From JAVKSL01 sp050744085 (GTDB taxonomy: Bacteria; Actinomycetota; Acidimicrobiia; Acidimicrobiales; JAJPHD01): a stretch of 64,000 nt of DNA. The notes beneath the pieces were generated by a model that was not told where the DNA came from, did not search any database, and saw only the letters and a program-made list of their open reading frames with translations. Below are positions 51,030 through 59,022 of the stretch, one piece after another; within the stretch, counting starts at the first letter, position 1, and every line of letters begins with the position of its first letter. Location of the stretch: contig JBOGGU010000092.1 in the NCBI GenBank assembly GCA_050744085.1, forward strand, positions 32,253-96,252, in the 5' to 3' direction. The position numbers and the translations under genes are program-made.

Positions 51030-51787
51030 CAGCCAGGGCCGGAGCCCGCAGAGTCGTCCTCGCCCGCAACGTCCACCACCACGACGGTGACGTTGTCGCT
51101 GCCACCGTTCTCCAGGGCTCGGCGCACCAGCTCTGCGGCCGCCTCCGCCGGGTCGGCCACCTCGCCCAGGACGTCCGATATCGAGTCGTCGTCCACCTCG
51201 TTGAAGAGCCCGTCGCTGCACAGCAGCAGGCGGTCGCCGTCCACGGGACGGACCAGCCAAGCGTCCACCTCGACATCGGGCTCGTTGCCGATCGACCTGG
51301 TGAGGACGTGGCGCCGGGGATGCGATGCCGCTTCACGGGCACTCAGCTCACCGATGCGAACCATCTCCTCTACCATGGTGTGATCTGCGGTGAGCTGCGC
51401 AAAGGTCCCGTCCCGGAGCCGGTACGCGCGGGAGTCGCCGACGTTGACCAGGGCGATCTCGGCAACGCCGTCTTCGGTGACCAGCGCCATCGCGGTGAGG
51501 GTGGTGCCCATCCCCCGGAGGTCCTCGTCGGTGAGCGCCTGGTTCCAGACTGCAAGGTTCGCCGCGCCCACCGCGCCCACGAGGTCTCGTATCGAAGGTG
51601 GCCCGTTCGCCTGCTCGAAGGTGCTCCGGAGGGCCTCGATGGCCGTGCGGGAGGCGACCTCCCCGCCGACGTGGCCGCCCATGCCGTCGGCCACCCCGAA
51701 CAAGCCGTCTGCTTCCAGGGCCAGGTCCTGGTTCATCTGGCGGACGTTGCCCACGTCGGTGGCGGCTCCGGAGCTGAGCCGGATCAT
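51029..51787 (-). CDS. pstP: PP2C-type Ser/Thr phosphatase PstP (cytoplasmic part only)
   Basis: A 252-residue PPM phosphatase from ATG 51787: TDVGNVRQMNQDLALEADGL, GVADGMGGHVGG, GMGTTLTAMALV, NVGDSRAYRLRDGTFAQLTA, CSDGLFNEVDDD and GSDNVTVVVVDV supply all metal ligands. It reverses PknB phosphorylation. Mycobacterial PstP has a membrane helix and an extracellular domain after residue ~300; this protein stops at the end of the catalytic domain. It overlaps fhaB by 4 bp and pbpA by 1 bp. Confidence 0.94.
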   Translation of the reverse strand: MIRLSSGAATDVGNVRQMNQDLALEADGLFGVADGMGGHVGGEVASRTAIEALRSTFEQANGPPSIRDLVGAVGAANLAVWNQALTDEDLRGMGTTLTAMALVTEDGVAEIALVNVGDSRAYRLRDGTFAQLTADHTMVEEMVRIGELSAREAASHPRRHVLTRSIGNEPDVEVDAWLVRPVDGDRLLLCSDGLFNEVDDDSISDVLGEVADPAEAAAELVRRALENGGSDNVTVVVVDVAGEDDSAGSGPG

Positions 51788-52491
51788 CGAGAGGCCTCGA
51801 GGACCGTCCGGCCCACTTGCAGCCGGTCCCCGGCGTTGAGGGGGCTGGGCCCGCTGAGGCGGCTTCCGTTGACGAAGGTGCCGTTCGTCGAGCCCAGGTC
51901 CTCGACCCATGTGGCACCTGCCCGGCGCCACACCCTGGCATGGGTGCTGGAGACGAAGCTGTCCTCGGTCAGCGCCACCCCGCAGCTGGGGGCCCTTCCT
52001 AGCGTGACCTCGTCGCCCAGGGGGAAGGAGCGCCGCCCTCCGCCGGCAGGCTCGAGCACCCTCAGGCTGGTGACCTGGCCACTTGCCCCAGCCGGCGCGG
52101 CCTCCGCGGGTTCGAGCCTGGGCAGCGGGCCGGGCGCGGCGCTGGGCGCGGGGCTGGGCCGCGGTGGCCGTGCGGGCCTCGGGCTCGGCTCGAAGGCCGG
52201 TTGCCTGGGCGCCGGTGGCGGTCCTGGGTCGAAAGTCGGCGGCCTGGGCGCCGACGGGGGCCCGGGGTCGAAGACCGGCGGCCTGGGGCTCGAGCCCAGG
52301 CGGGCGGCGAAGGACCTCGGCTCGGGCGCCGGCGCCGCGTCGCCTCCTCCCCGTCTCACCTCGACGAGGACCCCCCGCAGGACCAAGAGGAAGAACAGCC
52401 AGAGGATGACGAGCAGGACGTACTTGAGGACGGACAGCAGCGAGGTGGAGGCGGCTGCCAGCAGGAGAACCGTCGCGGCAGGGCTGGTCAT
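51784..52491 (-). CDS. fhaB: FHA-domain protein FhaB (FipA)
   Basis: A 235-residue protein. An N-terminal helix (YVLLVILWLFFLLVLRGVLV) anchors it, a Pro-rich linker with repeated RPPxFDPGPP units follows, and an FHA domain (about 150-230) closes it: EVTLGRAPSCGVALTEDSFV, SSTHARVWRRA, EDLGSTNGTFVNGSRL. FHA binds phosphothreonine generated by PknB. It overlaps fhaA and pstP by 4 bp each. Confidence 0.93.
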   Translation of the reverse strand: MTSPAATVLLLAAASTSLLSVLKYVLLVILWLFFLLVLRGVLVEVRRGGGDAAPAPEPRSFAARLGSSPRPPVFDPGPPSAPRPPTFDPGPPPAPRQPAFEPSPRPARPPRPSPAPSAAPGPLPRLEPAEAAPAGASGQVTSLRVLEPAGGGRRSFPLGDEVTLGRAPSCGVALTEDSFVSSTHARVWRRAGATWVEDLGSTNGTFVNGSRLSGPSPLNAGDRLQVGRTVLEASR

Positions 52492-53159
52492 CGAGACTCG
52501 AAGGTGAAGAGGGCAGTCCCGATCGCGATCTGGTCGCCGTCCGCCAGCTCGTGGCGCGTGACCCTGGCCCCGTTGACCCGAGTGCCGTTGGTGGAGTCCA
52601 AGTCCACCAAGAAGACGGAGTCGTCGACGCGGCGCAGCTCGGCGTGATGGCGGCTCACGCTGGCGTCCTCCACGACAACCGTGCAGCTCTCCAGGCGTCC
52701 GATGAGCACCGGCTCCTCTCCGATGGCAAGTCGTTGACCGTCCTCCAGCACCAGGCTGGCAACGGCGAAGCCACCTGGGCCCTCGCGCGCCTCGCACTCC
52801 ACCGAGAAGACCCCGGCCCTATGCGACGTGCCGAGGGTGAGGGTCACCTCGACTGGGCCCAGGAGGGCATAGCCCTCCTCCCTGGAGTGGTCACGGGCCG
52901 CCTCCGCGAGCTCACGAGCGAGGATCTCGGAGAAGCTCTCGAAGCGCGCCATGTCCGGGCCTGACAGCGTCACCGTGAAGGCGTTTGGCGCCACCATCCC
53001 CCTTACGCCCATGGTCCGACCCAGGTCCATCTCCCGTGCCAGGCGCCGTCCGATCTCGAGGGGCTGGAGCCCCTTGCCGAATGCGATAGCGAACGTCCCC
53101 TCGACGAGTCGTTCGAGCCTGCGCTCAAACTGCTGGAGAACCATCGTAGGCCGCATCAT
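52488..53159 (-). CDS. fhaA: FHA-domain protein FhaA (DUF3662-FHA)
   Basis: A 223-residue protein. The N-terminal DUF3662 domain (LQQFERRLERLVEGTFAIAF, LQPLEIGRRLAREMD, then VAPNAFTVTLSGPDMARF) is followed by a C-terminal FHA domain (VLIGRLESCTVVVEDASVSR, HHAEL, DLDSTNGTRVNG). In mycobacteria FhaA binds phosphorylated MviN to restrain lipid II export. Here the linker between domains is short. First gene of the fhaA-fhaB-pstP-pbpA operon. Confidence 0.94.
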   Translation of the reverse strand: MMRPTMVLQQFERRLERLVEGTFAIAFGKGLQPLEIGRRLAREMDLGRTMGVRGMVAPNAFTVTLSGPDMARFESFSEILARELAEAARDHSREEGYALLGPVEVTLTLGTSHRAGVFSVECEAREGPGGFAVASLVLEDGQRLAIGEEPVLIGRLESCTVVVEDASVSRHHAELRRVDDSVFLVDLDSTNGTRVNGARVTRHELADGDQIAIGTALFTFESR

Positions 53160-53223
53160 ATCCGGCAGCTGACCTGCGCGTCGTCCGGGGAGAGTCGGGG
53201 GCGCTATCGTGGGTGACCCACTC

Positions 53224-53307
<84 letters not shown>

Positions 53308-53316
53308 CCCGACAAG

Positions 53317-53391
53317 GCCCAGCTCGCCCGTGCGGCGCATGGTGACGAAGCGGCGGAAGGTGGTTGAAGTCCTCGGCCGGTCGCTGATCAT
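53317..53391 (-). pseudogene. possible N-terminal scrap of a putative-immunity-type gene
   Basis: The minus strand reads MISDRPRTSTTFRRFVTMRR. The core FRRFVTMRR matches RRFVTIRR at the start of the broken gene at 56994-57505, and 24 of 25 bp around it (53333-53357 versus 57459-57483) are identical. Only about 10 codons are shared and the rest is missing. It abuts the 3' end of tRNA-Leu. Confidence 0.3.
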
Positions 53392-53538
53392 GGCCAACCG
53401 TCGTATCACTGCCAAGGGCGCCATGGATTGGCTGCGATCCACCTCCCCCCAACCTCGAGCACCCTGCCAGGCTCGCTCATGTCCCCCTCCTCTCGTCTCC
53501 CCAGGGTGCTTGCCCCTCGGCGTTGGCCCGCTCCGAGC

Positions 53539-54177
53539 TCATCGGCTCGTGACCTCGCCCGTGTCGAGCGGGGGTGCCGCGCCGGTGAGCGACGCGGCGG
53601 CGGACTCCCAGGCAAACGAGCCGGGTCGCAGGTGCCACTGGGCCATGAGTCCGTATAGGCCGGTCGTAAACATGAGGACCTCCAGGTCGGGGTCGGTGTC
53701 GCTCGGCCACTCGCCGGCGTCGACGCCGGCTTGGAACAGGTCGCGCAGCTGTCGAGGGCTCCCCTCCGCCGATCTTTCGACGGCCGCGGCGATCTGCGGG
53801 TTGTAAGCGGCGAGGGTCCTCGCTTCCATGAGCACCCGGCAGGTGTCCGCGTGCTCGACCACATGGGCCCCGACGGCAAGGGCGACCGCCGACAAGACCC
53901 GGCGCGGCGAGGTGCGCTCCTCCTCGGAAAGAGCGCCGACCTCCAGACTGATCCGATCGGAGAGCCCGCAGTCCCACTCGTCGTGCAACGCGATGAACAG
54001 CGCCTCCTTGCTCGGAAAGTAGAGGTAGGGCGTTCCCTTGGACACCTCGGCCGCCTCGGCCACCTCGGCCATGGTCGTGTCATGGTAGCCGGTGCGGGAA
54101 AAGCAGTCGAGGGCCGCGGCGAGGATGTCGGCACGCCGCTCGGCCTTGGTCGCCTCAGCGAGCCTCGGCACCGTCAC
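53539..54177 (-). CDS. TetR-family regulator
   Basis: A 212-residue TetR. GTG at 54177 gives VTVPRLAEATKAERRADILA; the HTH continues DCFSRTGYHDTTMAEVAEAA then VSKGTPYLYFPSKEALFIAL. The ligand half includes LMEARTLAAYNPQIAAAVER. Its start lies inside the 3' end of the upstream membrane gene (23-bp overlap), so the two are co-transcribed. A palindrome upstream of that operon is the probable operator. Confidence 0.9.
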   Translation of the reverse strand: MTVPRLAEATKAERRADILAAALDCFSRTGYHDTTMAEVAEAAEVSKGTPYLYFPSKEALFIALHDEWDCGLSDRISLEVGALSEEERTSPRRVLSAVALAVGAHVVEHADTCRVLMEARTLAAYNPQIAAAVERSAEGSPRQLRDLFQAGVDAGEWPSDTDPDLEVLMFTTGLYGLMAQWHLRPGSFAWESAAASLTGAAPPLDTGEVTSR

Positions 54178-54568
54178 TACCCGTACCCAGGAAATGGCTC
54201 CCGGTTCGGGCCGCCACCAGACCCTCGAGGCCGTAGCCGGCCCCGAGGACCACCAGATAGGCGAGCGCCACCACGTCCACCCGGAGCCAACCCAGCCCGC
54301 TGCCTGAGATCGAGACCACTGCCAGGGCCGCAAGTCCCAGCGCCGTCCACCCCGCCCCGGTGACCAGGCAATGGGTCTCCCGGCAGCAGCAGAAGTTGGC
54401 CAGGCAGTAGCTCCCCGACACCAGCACCCAGACCGCCCCGACCGCGACGCCCGCCTCCCCTCCGATCCCAGCCGCCACGAGGAAGGCCGCCACAGCGACG
54501 GCGACCCCCAGCCGGCCTCTCACGATGGGCGCGAGGAGGCGACGGTATCGGCTAACCAGCGGATGCAT
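54155..54568 (-). CDS. four-helix membrane protein with CCCRETHC motif
   Basis: A 137-residue membrane protein: VAVAVAAFLVAAGIGGEAGV, AVWVLVSGSYCLANFCCCRE, VTGAGWTALGLAALAVVSIS and VDVVALAYLVVLGAGYGLEG. Between helices 2 and 3 lies CLANFCCCRETHC, a cluster of Cys and His suggesting metal or redox chemistry. Actinobacterial proteins of this kind are unnamed. It is the first gene of a TetR-regulated pair. Confidence 0.75.
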   Translation of the reverse strand: MHPLVSRYRRLLAPIVRGRLGVAVAVAAFLVAAGIGGEAGVAVGAVWVLVSGSYCLANFCCCRETHCLVTGAGWTALGLAALAVVSISGSGLGWLRVDVVALAYLVVLGAGYGLEGLVAARTGSHFLGTGSDGAEAR

Positions 54569-54593
54569 GTGATCCTCCCTCCAGCAAAGTGAC

Positions 54594-54607
54594 TGACTAC
54601 CCAGTCA
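54594..54607. promoter_or_regulatory. TetR operator TGACT-N4-AGTCA
   Basis: Perfect inverted repeat TGACTACCCAGTCA, 26 bp upstream of the membrane/TetR operon start. The form TGACTnnnnAGTCA with a further TGAC copy just before is typical of TetR-family boxes in Actinobacteria. Confidence 0.75.
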
Positions 54608-54760
54608 TTATAGGGCGGTCCTCCGAAGCTGTCAAGACCCGAAGATGCCGCCAACACGCGAGGGTGCCGCAGACGAACGCGACACGACCAGGATGGTGTC
54701 CCACTCGCCCTCCGAGTCTGGTGGGCCCGACCGCCGATGGCGGGACCTATGGTGACGCTC

Positions 54761-55418
54761 ATGATCACCGGTGTCTACCGAGACTTGTTCGCGACAGTTG
54801 CCCCTTCGGCTGGGGCGCTGATTGGTCTCCTGTTCGTTGCCATCTCGGTGGCGCCGAGACACCGCTCGACGAGCATCAACGCCGTCGTCCAAGAGGTTCG
54901 GGGCCGCTGCATCGCTATTGACCTTTACCAATGCGCTGGCGGTGTAGCTCTTTGGTCTGGTGCCTGGTGGCAACGTCGGCTACTCGGCCACCGTCCTGGG
55001 TGTCATTGGCGTCCTCTTCGCCCTTGCTGGGCTGCGTTCCGTCTTTGCCAACAAAGAAGCACGGCCAATGCTGCGCCGTCGGCAGTTCGGTTGGATCCTG
55101 CTCATTGTGGCGACCTTCGGCTTCGAGCTGGCAGCAGGCATCGATCTCCTCCTGCATCCTCGAAGCCAATCCAGCATCGAGCTGGTCAGCAACCTCTTGG
55201 TGGTCTCGTTGCTCATCGGCGTGGCCCGGGCGTGGGAGCTGGTCGGCCGGAGAGACACCGGCATCATCTCCTCGCTGGCTGTGCTCGCCGGCCGGGACCT
55301 CGTCGACCGAAGCCACATGTCTGAAGGAGCGCTCGCCGAGGAGGGGCAAATTAGTCCTCACGACGGAGCCCCGCCACCGCCTCCCGCCGTCGGCACGGAC
55401 GCCTCTCCCTCCGAGTGA
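54761..55418 (+). pseudogene. inactivated four-helix membrane protein
   Basis: Starts MITGVYRDLFATVAPSAGAL then IGLLFVAISVAPRHRS. After VVQEVR an extra G in the run near 54898 shifts the frame. In the corrected frame AASLLTFTNALAV is followed by an in-frame TAG (about 54948), then LFGLVPGGNVGYSATVLGVI, GFELAAGIDLLLHPRSQSSI and LLVVSLLIGVARAWELVGRR. So there is one frameshift and one nonsense codon. Relatives are unnamed actinobacterial membrane proteins. A shorter product from ATG 54960 could still be made. Confidence 0.75.
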
Positions 55419-55805
55419 CGTGATCAGGCCGGTGCGGGCACGGCGTAGGCGTCATTGACGCGGGGTGGCGCTGAACTCGTTCAGCACCGATCCTGAGCTG
55501 TCGCCAGTCCTTTGGTTGCGGCCGAAGGATGCGGTATGTCCAAGCCCTGACCAGCGTCAACGACCCGCCGAGCCCTCCAGCAGGGCTGGCGCCAGGTGGT
55601 GTGTGGGGCCGGCATCCCTGGACCGGCGGGTCAGACCGGCGGTGGGGGCAGGCCAGCGCGGAGACCAGTGGATAGTGCATGTGGGATCAAAACCGATGAG
55701 CGAGTCCGCAGACGCTCCGGAGTGGCGCAACTACTGCGGGGAGCCCTCCTCGCCTGACGGCATAGAGTCAACTGCAGTAGCCTAGGGTTGGTTGAGGAGG
55801 TTGAG
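55419..55805. other. gene-free stretch upstream of the RES-Xre operon
   Basis: About 390 bp with only shadow frames. The final part carries the operon's leader: AGGAGG at 55795-55800 is 5 bp before the antitoxin ATG at 55806. I see no other structured element. Confidence 0.5.
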
Positions 55806-56240
55806 ATGAGTCTCGGTGAGCTGGAGCTACGGGCGTCCCCAGAGGCGGTTCGGCTCGCCGTCCGTCTGCTTGAGAGTGACATCGCGGCCCAAGCGTGGGT
55901 GGACCAGGTCGGTTACTGCCTCACCCAGGCCGAGACTGCCGAGTTGCTCCGCCGTAGCGAGCAGGCAGTATCCAAGGACACCCGGCTCCTGCGCTTGGCA
56001 CGCAGCGACGGCCGGCCGGCCTACCCCGCTTTCCAGTTCGACGGCAGGCGCCAGGTGCCGGGACTCGGCGAGGTGGTCCGGGTCCTCAACGTGGCGCTGC
56101 TGCCGGCGACGATCGCAGCCTGGCTCACCGGGACGCAGCCGGGGCTCGAGGGCCGCCGTCCGCTCGACGCGCTGGCCGATGGCGATTACGAAGCGGTACT
56201 TGCGGTCGCCCGGCGTCTGGCCGAGCGATCCGCCCACTGA
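55806..56240 (+). CDS. Xre/MbcA-type antitoxin of a RES toxin system
   Basis: A 144-residue protein. VGYCLTQAETAELLRRSEQA resembles the N-terminal HTH; the C-terminal part VPGLGEVVRVLNVALLPATI, AAWLTGTQPGLEGRRPLDAL is the MbcA/ParS/Xre toxin-binding domain (DUF2384-like), ending in LADGDYEAVLAVARRLAE. Start ATG 55806 is backed by AGGAGG. The toxin gene begins 4 bp after the stop. The antitoxin normally represses the operon and blocks the toxin active site. Confidence 0.85.
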   Translation: MSLGELELRASPEAVRLAVRLLESDIAAQAWVDQVGYCLTQAETAELLRRSEQAVSKDTRLLRLARSDGRPAYPAFQFDGRRQVPGLGEVVRVLNVALLPATIAAWLTGTQPGLEGRRPLDALADGDYEAVLAVARRLAERSAH

Positions 56241-56244
56241 CGGC

Positions 56245-56898
56245 ATGCCGCTGTCCGAGCCGCCGGCACCGGCGGCGCTGTTCGGCTTGGCCGGCCAGGC
56301 GCTCGCAGGACGGGTGTTGCATCGGGTGTACCGGGATGGGCGACGATCCCCGTGGTGGTTCGCCAGCGTCGGAGACGCCCCTCGCACCGGCGGCCGCTTC
56401 GACCTCCCAGCCCCGGACGGATCGTGCTACCTGGCCACCGACCCAGTTGCCGCAGCGTTGGAGGCGCTGCAGGACTACGGGCAGGGAGTCCTACCGCTAG
56501 CGGAACTACGGACACGCCGGCGAGCGGCCGTCAGCGCGCCACCAGGGGCCCCGAGGGCAGCCCGGATGGTGTCGGCCCGGATGGTGTCGGCCCGGGCCCG
56601 CGGCCTTGGTGTCACCCAGGCCCTGTGGGCTGGAGCTGACCTTGCATTGACACAACGCTGGGCCCGTGCGTTACGCCGGGCAGGCTGGCTGGCGCTGTGG
56701 ACCGGCACGCAGCACGACCCGACTGGACGAGCCCGGGGCGTTACGCTCTTCGACGAGGCCGGCGAGCACCCGCCATACGGGGACCAGAGTTGGCAGTGGC
56801 ATGCTCTGCCGCTCGCCGATGACCGTAAGGTCCTCGACGGCTTGAGCAGATACGGGATTCGCATCCTGGCCGACTTCGACCCGCCCTTCAAGCCGTGA
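56245..56898 (+). CDS. RES-domain NAD+-degrading toxin
   Basis: A 217-residue RES-family toxin (MbcT-like). GRVLHRVYRDGRRSPWWFAS supplies the first Arg, GGRFDLPAPDGSCYLATDPV and AAALEALQDYG the conserved Ser/Glu region, and LWAGADLALTQRWARALRRA and GVTLFDEAGEHPPYG complete the fold. Known members cleave or phosphorolyse NAD+. A 15-bp duplication encodes ARMVSARMVSARA mid-protein. Partner of the antitoxin just upstream. The stop overlaps an unrelated short frame. Confidence 0.85.
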   Translation: MPLSEPPAPAALFGLAGQALAGRVLHRVYRDGRRSPWWFASVGDAPRTGGRFDLPAPDGSCYLATDPVAAALEALQDYGQGVLPLAELRTRRRAAVSAPPGAPRAARMVSARMVSARARGLGVTQALWAGADLALTQRWARALRRAGWLALWTGTQHDPTGRARGVTLFDEAGEHPPYGDQSWQWHALPLADDRKVLDGLSRYGIRILADFDPPFKP

Positions 56899-56993
56899 CC
56901 ATCCTCTTTGACCGGCAGGCCACCTCCATGGTGCCTACCTACGTAGCGCTGGCTCTACGGGCACCTGCTGGCGGGCTCGGCCGACACCGCCCA

Positions 56994-57505
56994 TCAGCAG
57001 TCGAACCCGGACCAGCAGATGTCGTTTCGCAACCTCTGATCGTCAAGGACGAGTTCGCGGATCACATCCGGGAGCAGTTCGCGTTGCCACCGGCACTCGA
57101 GCCGGCCGGCGCGCCCTTCGCACCCGGGGGCCGCCGCCCGAGCCGCCTTCATCGCGTAGGCGGCAGCACCGAGCTCGTGCGCGGCAACATGCGCGACCAC
57201 TGCCGCCTGGCCGGCTGCATCGCGGCGTGCCGAGCGGCTCCGCTCAGCTCTCGTGCGGCACCCATGGCATGGCCACCCGCCGCACGGGACTCAGACATCC
57301 GGATCTCGCCGCGCGCCCATGCCCGAATCTGCTCGATCGCCTGGCGAGGTCGCGGATCCGCGGGCTGCATCGACTCGAAGAGGTGCAGGACACGCTCTGC
57401 GCAAGCGGCTGCACACAAAGCCAGGAGCCGATGGTCGGAGTCCGTGAGCGTCCCCCCGCGGCGGATGGTGACGAAGCGGCGGTCGCGGTCCTTGGGGAGG
57501 ATCAC
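56994..57505 (-). pseudogene. putative immunity protein family gene, frameshifted
   Basis: From GTG 57505: VILPKDRDRRFVTIRRGGTL, LLALCAAACAERVLHLFESM, then ESRAAGGHAMGAARELSGAA ending at RHAAM. One missing base near 57205 shifts to AAGQAAVVAHVAAHELGAAA, YAMKAARAAAPGCEG and RELVLDDQRLRNDICW before the stop at 56994. The full-length form (about 170 residues) is annotated in Actinobacteria as a putative immunity protein. It converges with the RES toxin. Confidence 0.75.
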
Positions 57506-57551
57506 AGATGAAACTGTATGCGAGTGAACTTGCGCTAACCTCGGTTCCTCC

Positions 57552-57573
57552 GGACGATTCCGCGGAATCGTCC
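57552..57573. promoter_or_regulatory. perfect 22-bp palindrome
   Basis: GGACGATTCCG followed immediately by its exact reverse complement, no spacer. It lies upstream of the broken immunity gene (about 47 bp from its start) in a gene-poor stretch before the FMN reductase gene. The symmetry and length suit an operator. Confidence 0.5.
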
Positions 57574-57775
57574 ACGGCCCGGTCGTTGCGAAGCCACAAT
57601 CCCATGCCTTGCCTGAGGCCAGCGACGGCAGACACCGGCACCACCGGATGACCGACAACCGAGGGACCTATCTGGCGGCCGTGTACCCGCTGGACCTGTC
57701 GCTCGACCCTGTCCCTCTACAGATCGGAGGCCCGCGGAGGGGAACACCTGAGCCGGGCCAGCCGTTGCTTCGACC

Positions 57776-58360
57776 ATGACGAGCGTCCGACGGGTACTGG
57801 CCGTCTCGGGCAGTCTGCGCGCCCGCTCGACGAACATGGCGGTACTGCGTACAGCCCGGCAGGTAGCTCCCGAGAGCGTCCAGGTCATCGTCTACGAAGG
57901 CCTCGGAGGCCTTCCTCAGTTCAACCCCGACGACGACACCGACCCACTGCCCTCCCCGGTGGCCGAATTGCGCCGCCAGCTGCACGCGGCCGAGGCCGTT
58001 CTGTTCTCGACCCCCGAGTACGCCGGTGCCATGCCAGGGTCGTTCAAGAACCTGCTCGACTGGAGCATCGGCGACGACCAACCCGGCTCCATCGCCGGCA
58101 AGCCGGTGGCCTGGATCAACGCCTCCCCCCGAGGCGCGGCCAACGCCCACGACGCCCTACGCAAGGTCCTTGGCTACGCCAGCGCCGTAATCGTCGGGTC
58201 GGCCTGCGCCGAGATCCCGGTGACGGACGCCATGCTCGGCAGTGACGGCGAGGACCTCATCGTCGACTCCTCCGCGCGCCAACGGATCGCCGATGTGGTC
58301 ACGGCGCTCGTCAACCACGGTGACAGAAGCGACCCGACAGGGACGACGGGCGCCTCATAG
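57776..58360 (+). CDS. NADPH-dependent FMN reductase
   Basis: A 194-residue flavodoxin-like reductase. FMN phosphate loop VSGSLRARSTNMAVL (10-24) and isoalloxazine loop FSTPEYAGAMPGSFKNLLDW (about 78-97) are typical of ChrR/YwqN/ArsH-like enzymes. They reduce quinones, chromate or flavins with NADPH. No specific partner gene is adjacent. ATG at 57776. Confidence 0.92.
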   Translation: MTSVRRVLAVSGSLRARSTNMAVLRTARQVAPESVQVIVYEGLGGLPQFNPDDDTDPLPSPVAELRRQLHAAEAVLFSTPEYAGAMPGSFKNLLDWSIGDDQPGSIAGKPVAWINASPRGAANAHDALRKVLGYASAVIVGSACAEIPVTDAMLGSDGEDLIVDSSARQRIADVVTALVNHGDRSDPTGTTGAS

Positions 58361-58399
58361 GGCGAACGCCATCTCGGCGCCGGACCAGGGCCGGTCAGC

Positions 58400-58702
58400 T
58401 CACCCGGGGAGCTTGGAAGCCAGGACGTCGAGCTTCTCGATAGACGGGGGCACCGACAGCAGCTCGTCGGCTTTGGCCATCAGTGCGGCTGCGACCTGCC
58501 CGTTCAGGTGGGCATCACGTCCGGCGTCGTCAGGGAACGCGTCGAATATCCCGAAGGTGGAGGGGCTCAAGCGAATGGCAAACCATGCGGTGGTCGCCGG
58601 CTCACCCTCGACTATGGCCTGTGCAGAGCGCAGGAAGGCGTCAACCTCGTCCTCCTTGCCGGGCCGTGCCTCCATCTTGACCCAAAGACCCACTTTGACC
58701 AT
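58400..58702 (-). CDS. antibiotic biosynthesis monooxygenase (ABM) domain protein
   Basis: A 100-residue ferredoxin-like ABM protein: VKVGLWVKMEARPGKEDEVD, AFLRSAQAIVEGEPATTAWF, FGIFDAFPDDAGRDAHLNGQ. The family includes quinol monooxygenase YgiN and LsrG. Substrate unknown. Convergent with the FMN reductase, a pairing that could reflect quinone metabolism. Confidence 0.88.
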   Translation of the reverse strand: MVKVGLWVKMEARPGKEDEVDAFLRSAQAIVEGEPATTAWFAIRLSPSTFGIFDAFPDDAGRDAHLNGQVAAALMAKADELLSVPPSIEKLDVLASKLPG

Positions 58703-59022
58703 GACCGGCCTCCTCTCGGACGAAGCTCACAACGGATTGCCCGCTCGCAGGGTCTTCGGGCCGAGCAGCACGGCTGGATGAGGCTGCCGCGCGGCGCAGG
58801 GGTCGGGAGTGGGCACGGCGGGTGACGCGGGGCCGAGCACGATTCCTATGACCAAGCTCAGCGGCGCCAACCGAGCTTCGAGCATCCACCACTCTGGTGG
58901 GGCCGGGCCCTACGGTGGGGGAGTGGTGCTTGCCTCCGATTGGCTCCTTGGAAGCCGTGCCTGTCACAGGTCGAACGTATGATCGTGTTCGGCTTCCCCC
59001 GCCGACCAACGCTGTGGGGGAT
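58703..59022. other. gene-free stretch before the restriction-modification genes
   Basis: About 320 bp containing only shadow frames. It must hold the promoters of the ABM gene and of the methyltransferase. A GGGGG purine run lies 3 bp before the ATG at 59023. No controller-protein gene or C-box was seen. Confidence 0.5.

Noticed and set aside
49764..51383. A 539-codon plus-strand frame opposite pbpA/pstP
   Set aside because: PbpA and PstP on the minus strand have all catalytic motifs; the plus frame shows none.
56895..57527. Plus-strand ORF following the RES toxin
   Set aside because: It is antisense to the frameshifted immunity gene, whose protein-level similarity is clear on the minus strand.
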